64,000 bases of DNA from Phoenix dactylifera (lineage: Eukaryota; Streptophyta; Magnoliopsida; Arecales; Arecaceae), in assembly GCF_009389715.1 (NCBI RefSeq), contig NC_052395.1, positions 26,193,670 to 26,257,669 of the forward strand, read 5' to 3'. Below the pieces are notes generated by a model, which did no database searches, was not told the origin of the DNA, and was given only the letters and a program-made list of their open reading frames with translations. Both the position numbers and the translations under genes were made by a program. The first letter of the stretch is position 1. Every line of letters starts with the position of its first letter. Shown piece after piece: positions 63,290 through 64,000 of this stretch.

Positions 63290-64000
63290 TGTGTCCGTGT
63301 GTCTTCTTTCACCCAACTTTCTCCAGTTTCTTTGCAGCCCCGTCACTGAGGGATTTTCTTGCAGCAGAATGAAATCTGCAAGCCCAAAGTGGAGATCTGG
63401 TTTCTTTTTCATATGCCCATACCTAGCATATAAAAGCTCCATGGGTATTGCCAAACTTTTAAGATTCATCCTCTCCCAAAATCCCAATTACAGCATAACA
63501 TTTACACACTTATTAATAAATTATAATTTTCTCTTTTGTTTTCACTTGTCAAACTTTTTCAGCCTAAATTGGAATGAAAAGTTCAGCCAAACTGAAAACT
63601 TATGAATTTATCAGATTCATCACCACTATATATCAAGCTTGCACAACCAATTACCTCATCCAAAATAATACGTTGCCACTTCCAAGAATGCAGAACTGAT
63701 TTTCCTTCGGATGAGCCTAATGTATTTTCAGATGGCTTCTCTTGCTTCCTAGTCTTCGAATCTCTCTTGTTCTTCCTTTTACCCTTCTCATCTTCTGAGC
63801 TAGACAGAAATTCCTCTTGCTTCTCTCTATTATGACCTCCCTTCTTCTTCCCTTTACCTTTTTCATCATCCACAGATGAATACTTCTTCTTCTTGCTCAC
63901 TTGCTTTGATTGTTTTTCTGTCTTCTGAGCATAAGGCCCACAGTAGTACTTCAAGTGAACCTTCATCTTGTGAGGGTAGAATGACTTATCGCAATATTGG
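52512..64000 (-). CDS. RAD16: RAD16-like SNF2 helicase with RING finger (5' end outside window)
   Basis: Nuclear DNA-dependent ATPase and probable E3 ubiquitin ligase of the Rad5/Rad16 group, linked to global-genome excision repair (family knowledge). Exons in transcript order: 63655-64000 (partial), 61711-61833, 61562-61635, 59969-60029, 59708-59854, 59488-59573, 57359-57428, 56165-56284, 55811-56041, 53520-53624, 53297-53449, 52856-52944, 52682-52762, 52512-52584. This gives the last 585 residues. Numbering from the window edge: Lys-rich insert about 20-100, DEAH box 114-117 (split by an intron), SGTPLQN near 142, a Cys/His-rich segment FCRDCNC...CTECPHSS, then RING C331/C334/C346/H348/C351/C354/C367/C370. 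Motif V-VI follow: [12 protein letters not shown] and [13 protein letters not shown]. It ends [13 protein letters not shown]. Motif I (the Walker A exon) is not in the window. Confidence 0.94.
53625..55810 (-). other. RAD16-like intron (between IDAL and MEEIRDMV)
   Basis: A 2.2 kb intron. It holds a run of about 11 C near 54772 and a tacggtac-type MITE at 54898-55068; the rest is unremarkable AT-rich sequence. Confidence 0.8.
54898..55068. mobile_element. tacggtac-type MITE, copy in RAD16-like intron
   Basis: It starts CAAGG and ends GCAAACCTTG. Inside are ACAGTGTCGATATGCGGTAC and CTGGTTCGGTACCAGCACGG. The length (171 bp) and palindromic GTAC content match the copy at 57043-57197. Confidence 0.65.
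56563..56873. mobile_element. Foldback element with purine and pyrimidine arms, copy 2
   Basis: The left arm contains GCGGGGGAGGGAGGG and the right arm the exact inverse CCCTCCCTCCCCCGC, separated by a GC-rich loop (GACGCCGGCCTCCGCCGGC). The ends carry CCGTCCCGAACTGAG and ACCGGTACGGTGCCCGGTACC. It is the same type as 26000-26605. It lies in an intron of the RAD16-like gene. Confidence 0.62.
57043..57197. mobile_element. tacggtac-type MITE, best-preserved copy
   Basis: A 155-bp element with exact 10-bp terminal inverted repeats, GCAAGGTTTG and CAAACCTTGC. The interior holds GTACTGGTTAC, ACAGTGTCAATACGTGGTAC and ATGTACCGGTTCAGTACTG. No coding capacity. I saw no clear target-site duplication. 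It lies in the same RAD16-like intron as the foldback at 56563. Confidence 0.75.
57429..59487 (-). other. RAD16-like intron (between FDT and YVSAGT)
   Basis: A 2.1 kb AT-rich intron with no element or exon that I could recognise. Confidence 0.75.
60030..61561 (-). other. RAD16-like intron (between KILDY and SSTCTEC)
   Basis: A 1.5 kb AT-rich intron. The only internal structure seen is a 48-bp tandem duplication at 61307-61395 (GCGAAGGTAA, TCATGAG, TAGCACTTG in both copies). Confidence 0.75.
62588..62612. repeat. Homopolymer of 25 C (G on the gene's sense strand)
   Basis: An uninterrupted C run in an intron of the RAD16-like gene. On the transcribed sense it is a G25 tract that could form a quadruplex. 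Length may be uncertain because such runs are error-prone in sequencing. Confidence 0.85.
63163..63286. repeat. (CT)n, (TCTA)n and (CT)n microsatellites
   Basis: CT repeats at about 63163-63187, a TCTA tetranucleotide array at about 63187-63212, and a second CT array at about 63256-63286, all in the DEAH-splitting intron. Confidence 0.9.

Larger units (their letters stand above)
61834..63654 (-). other. RAD16-like intron that splits the DEAH box
   Basis: A 1.8 kb intron between Asp-Glu and Ala-His of the helicase motif II. It contains a run of 25 C (62588-62612), CT and TCTA microsatellites (63163-63286), and a 131-codon open frame on the minus strand (62152-62547) that I do not recognise. 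Confidence 0.8.

Overview
This is a 64 kb piece of a plant nuclear genome. It has large, intron-split genes with GT-AG splice sites, AT-rich intergenic DNA, many GA/CT microsatellites, SINEs, MITEs and retroelement fragments, and no operons or ribosome binding sites. The 5' ends of several genes are very GC-rich and the GC falls toward the 3' end, as in monocots. Short MITEs rich in the palindromic core GGTACCGG, together with an Au-type SINE, suggest a palm-like monocot. That placement is inference from the sequence alone.

Five protein genes can be reconstructed. (1) A GAMYB-class R2R3-MYB on the + strand (12873-15380, 3 exons) carries a miR159-type site in its coding sequence. (2) A bromodomain protein on the - strand (22552-33108, 9 exons, 923 aa) has a 6.4 kb intron. 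(3) ARASP-like, a chloroplast site-2-protease-type membrane metalloprotease, is on the - strand (42304-43593, single exon, 429 aa). (4) A secreted GDSL esterase/lipase is on the - strand (46742-49555, 5 exons, 364 aa). (5) A RAD16-like SNF2 helicase with an internal RING finger is on the - strand (52512 to beyond 64000). It has 14 exons in the window, covering the last 585 residues, and its 5' end lies outside. A sixth, unidentified - strand gene may begin in the GC-rich block near 3.5-4.3 kb.

Layout: 0-12.8 kb is mostly repeats (a MITE, an 18-bp minisatellite, a ~290-bp tandem array, a TRIM-like element and old LTR-like DNA). At 12.8-15.4 kb is the MYB, followed by a repeat-rich gap with an AT island. 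At 22.5-33.1 kb is the bromodomain gene, whose big intron holds a nested pair (a hAT-type element inside an Au SINE) and a purine/pyrimidine foldback. At 33-42 kb is intergenic DNA with a LINE RNase H remnant and a tRNA-derived SINE. At 42-64 kb are three co-oriented genes; the introns of the last carry three more tacggtac-type elements.

The genes look like ordinary unlinked plant housekeeping and regulatory loci: transcription and chromatin (MYB, bromodomain), nucleotide-excision repair (RAD16), plastid proteolysis (ARASP) and secreted lipolysis (GDSL). I found no gene cluster or new enzymatic system. The most informative structures are the nested, dateable insertions, the miR159 site with a seed mismatch, and the small families of uncharacterised repeats.
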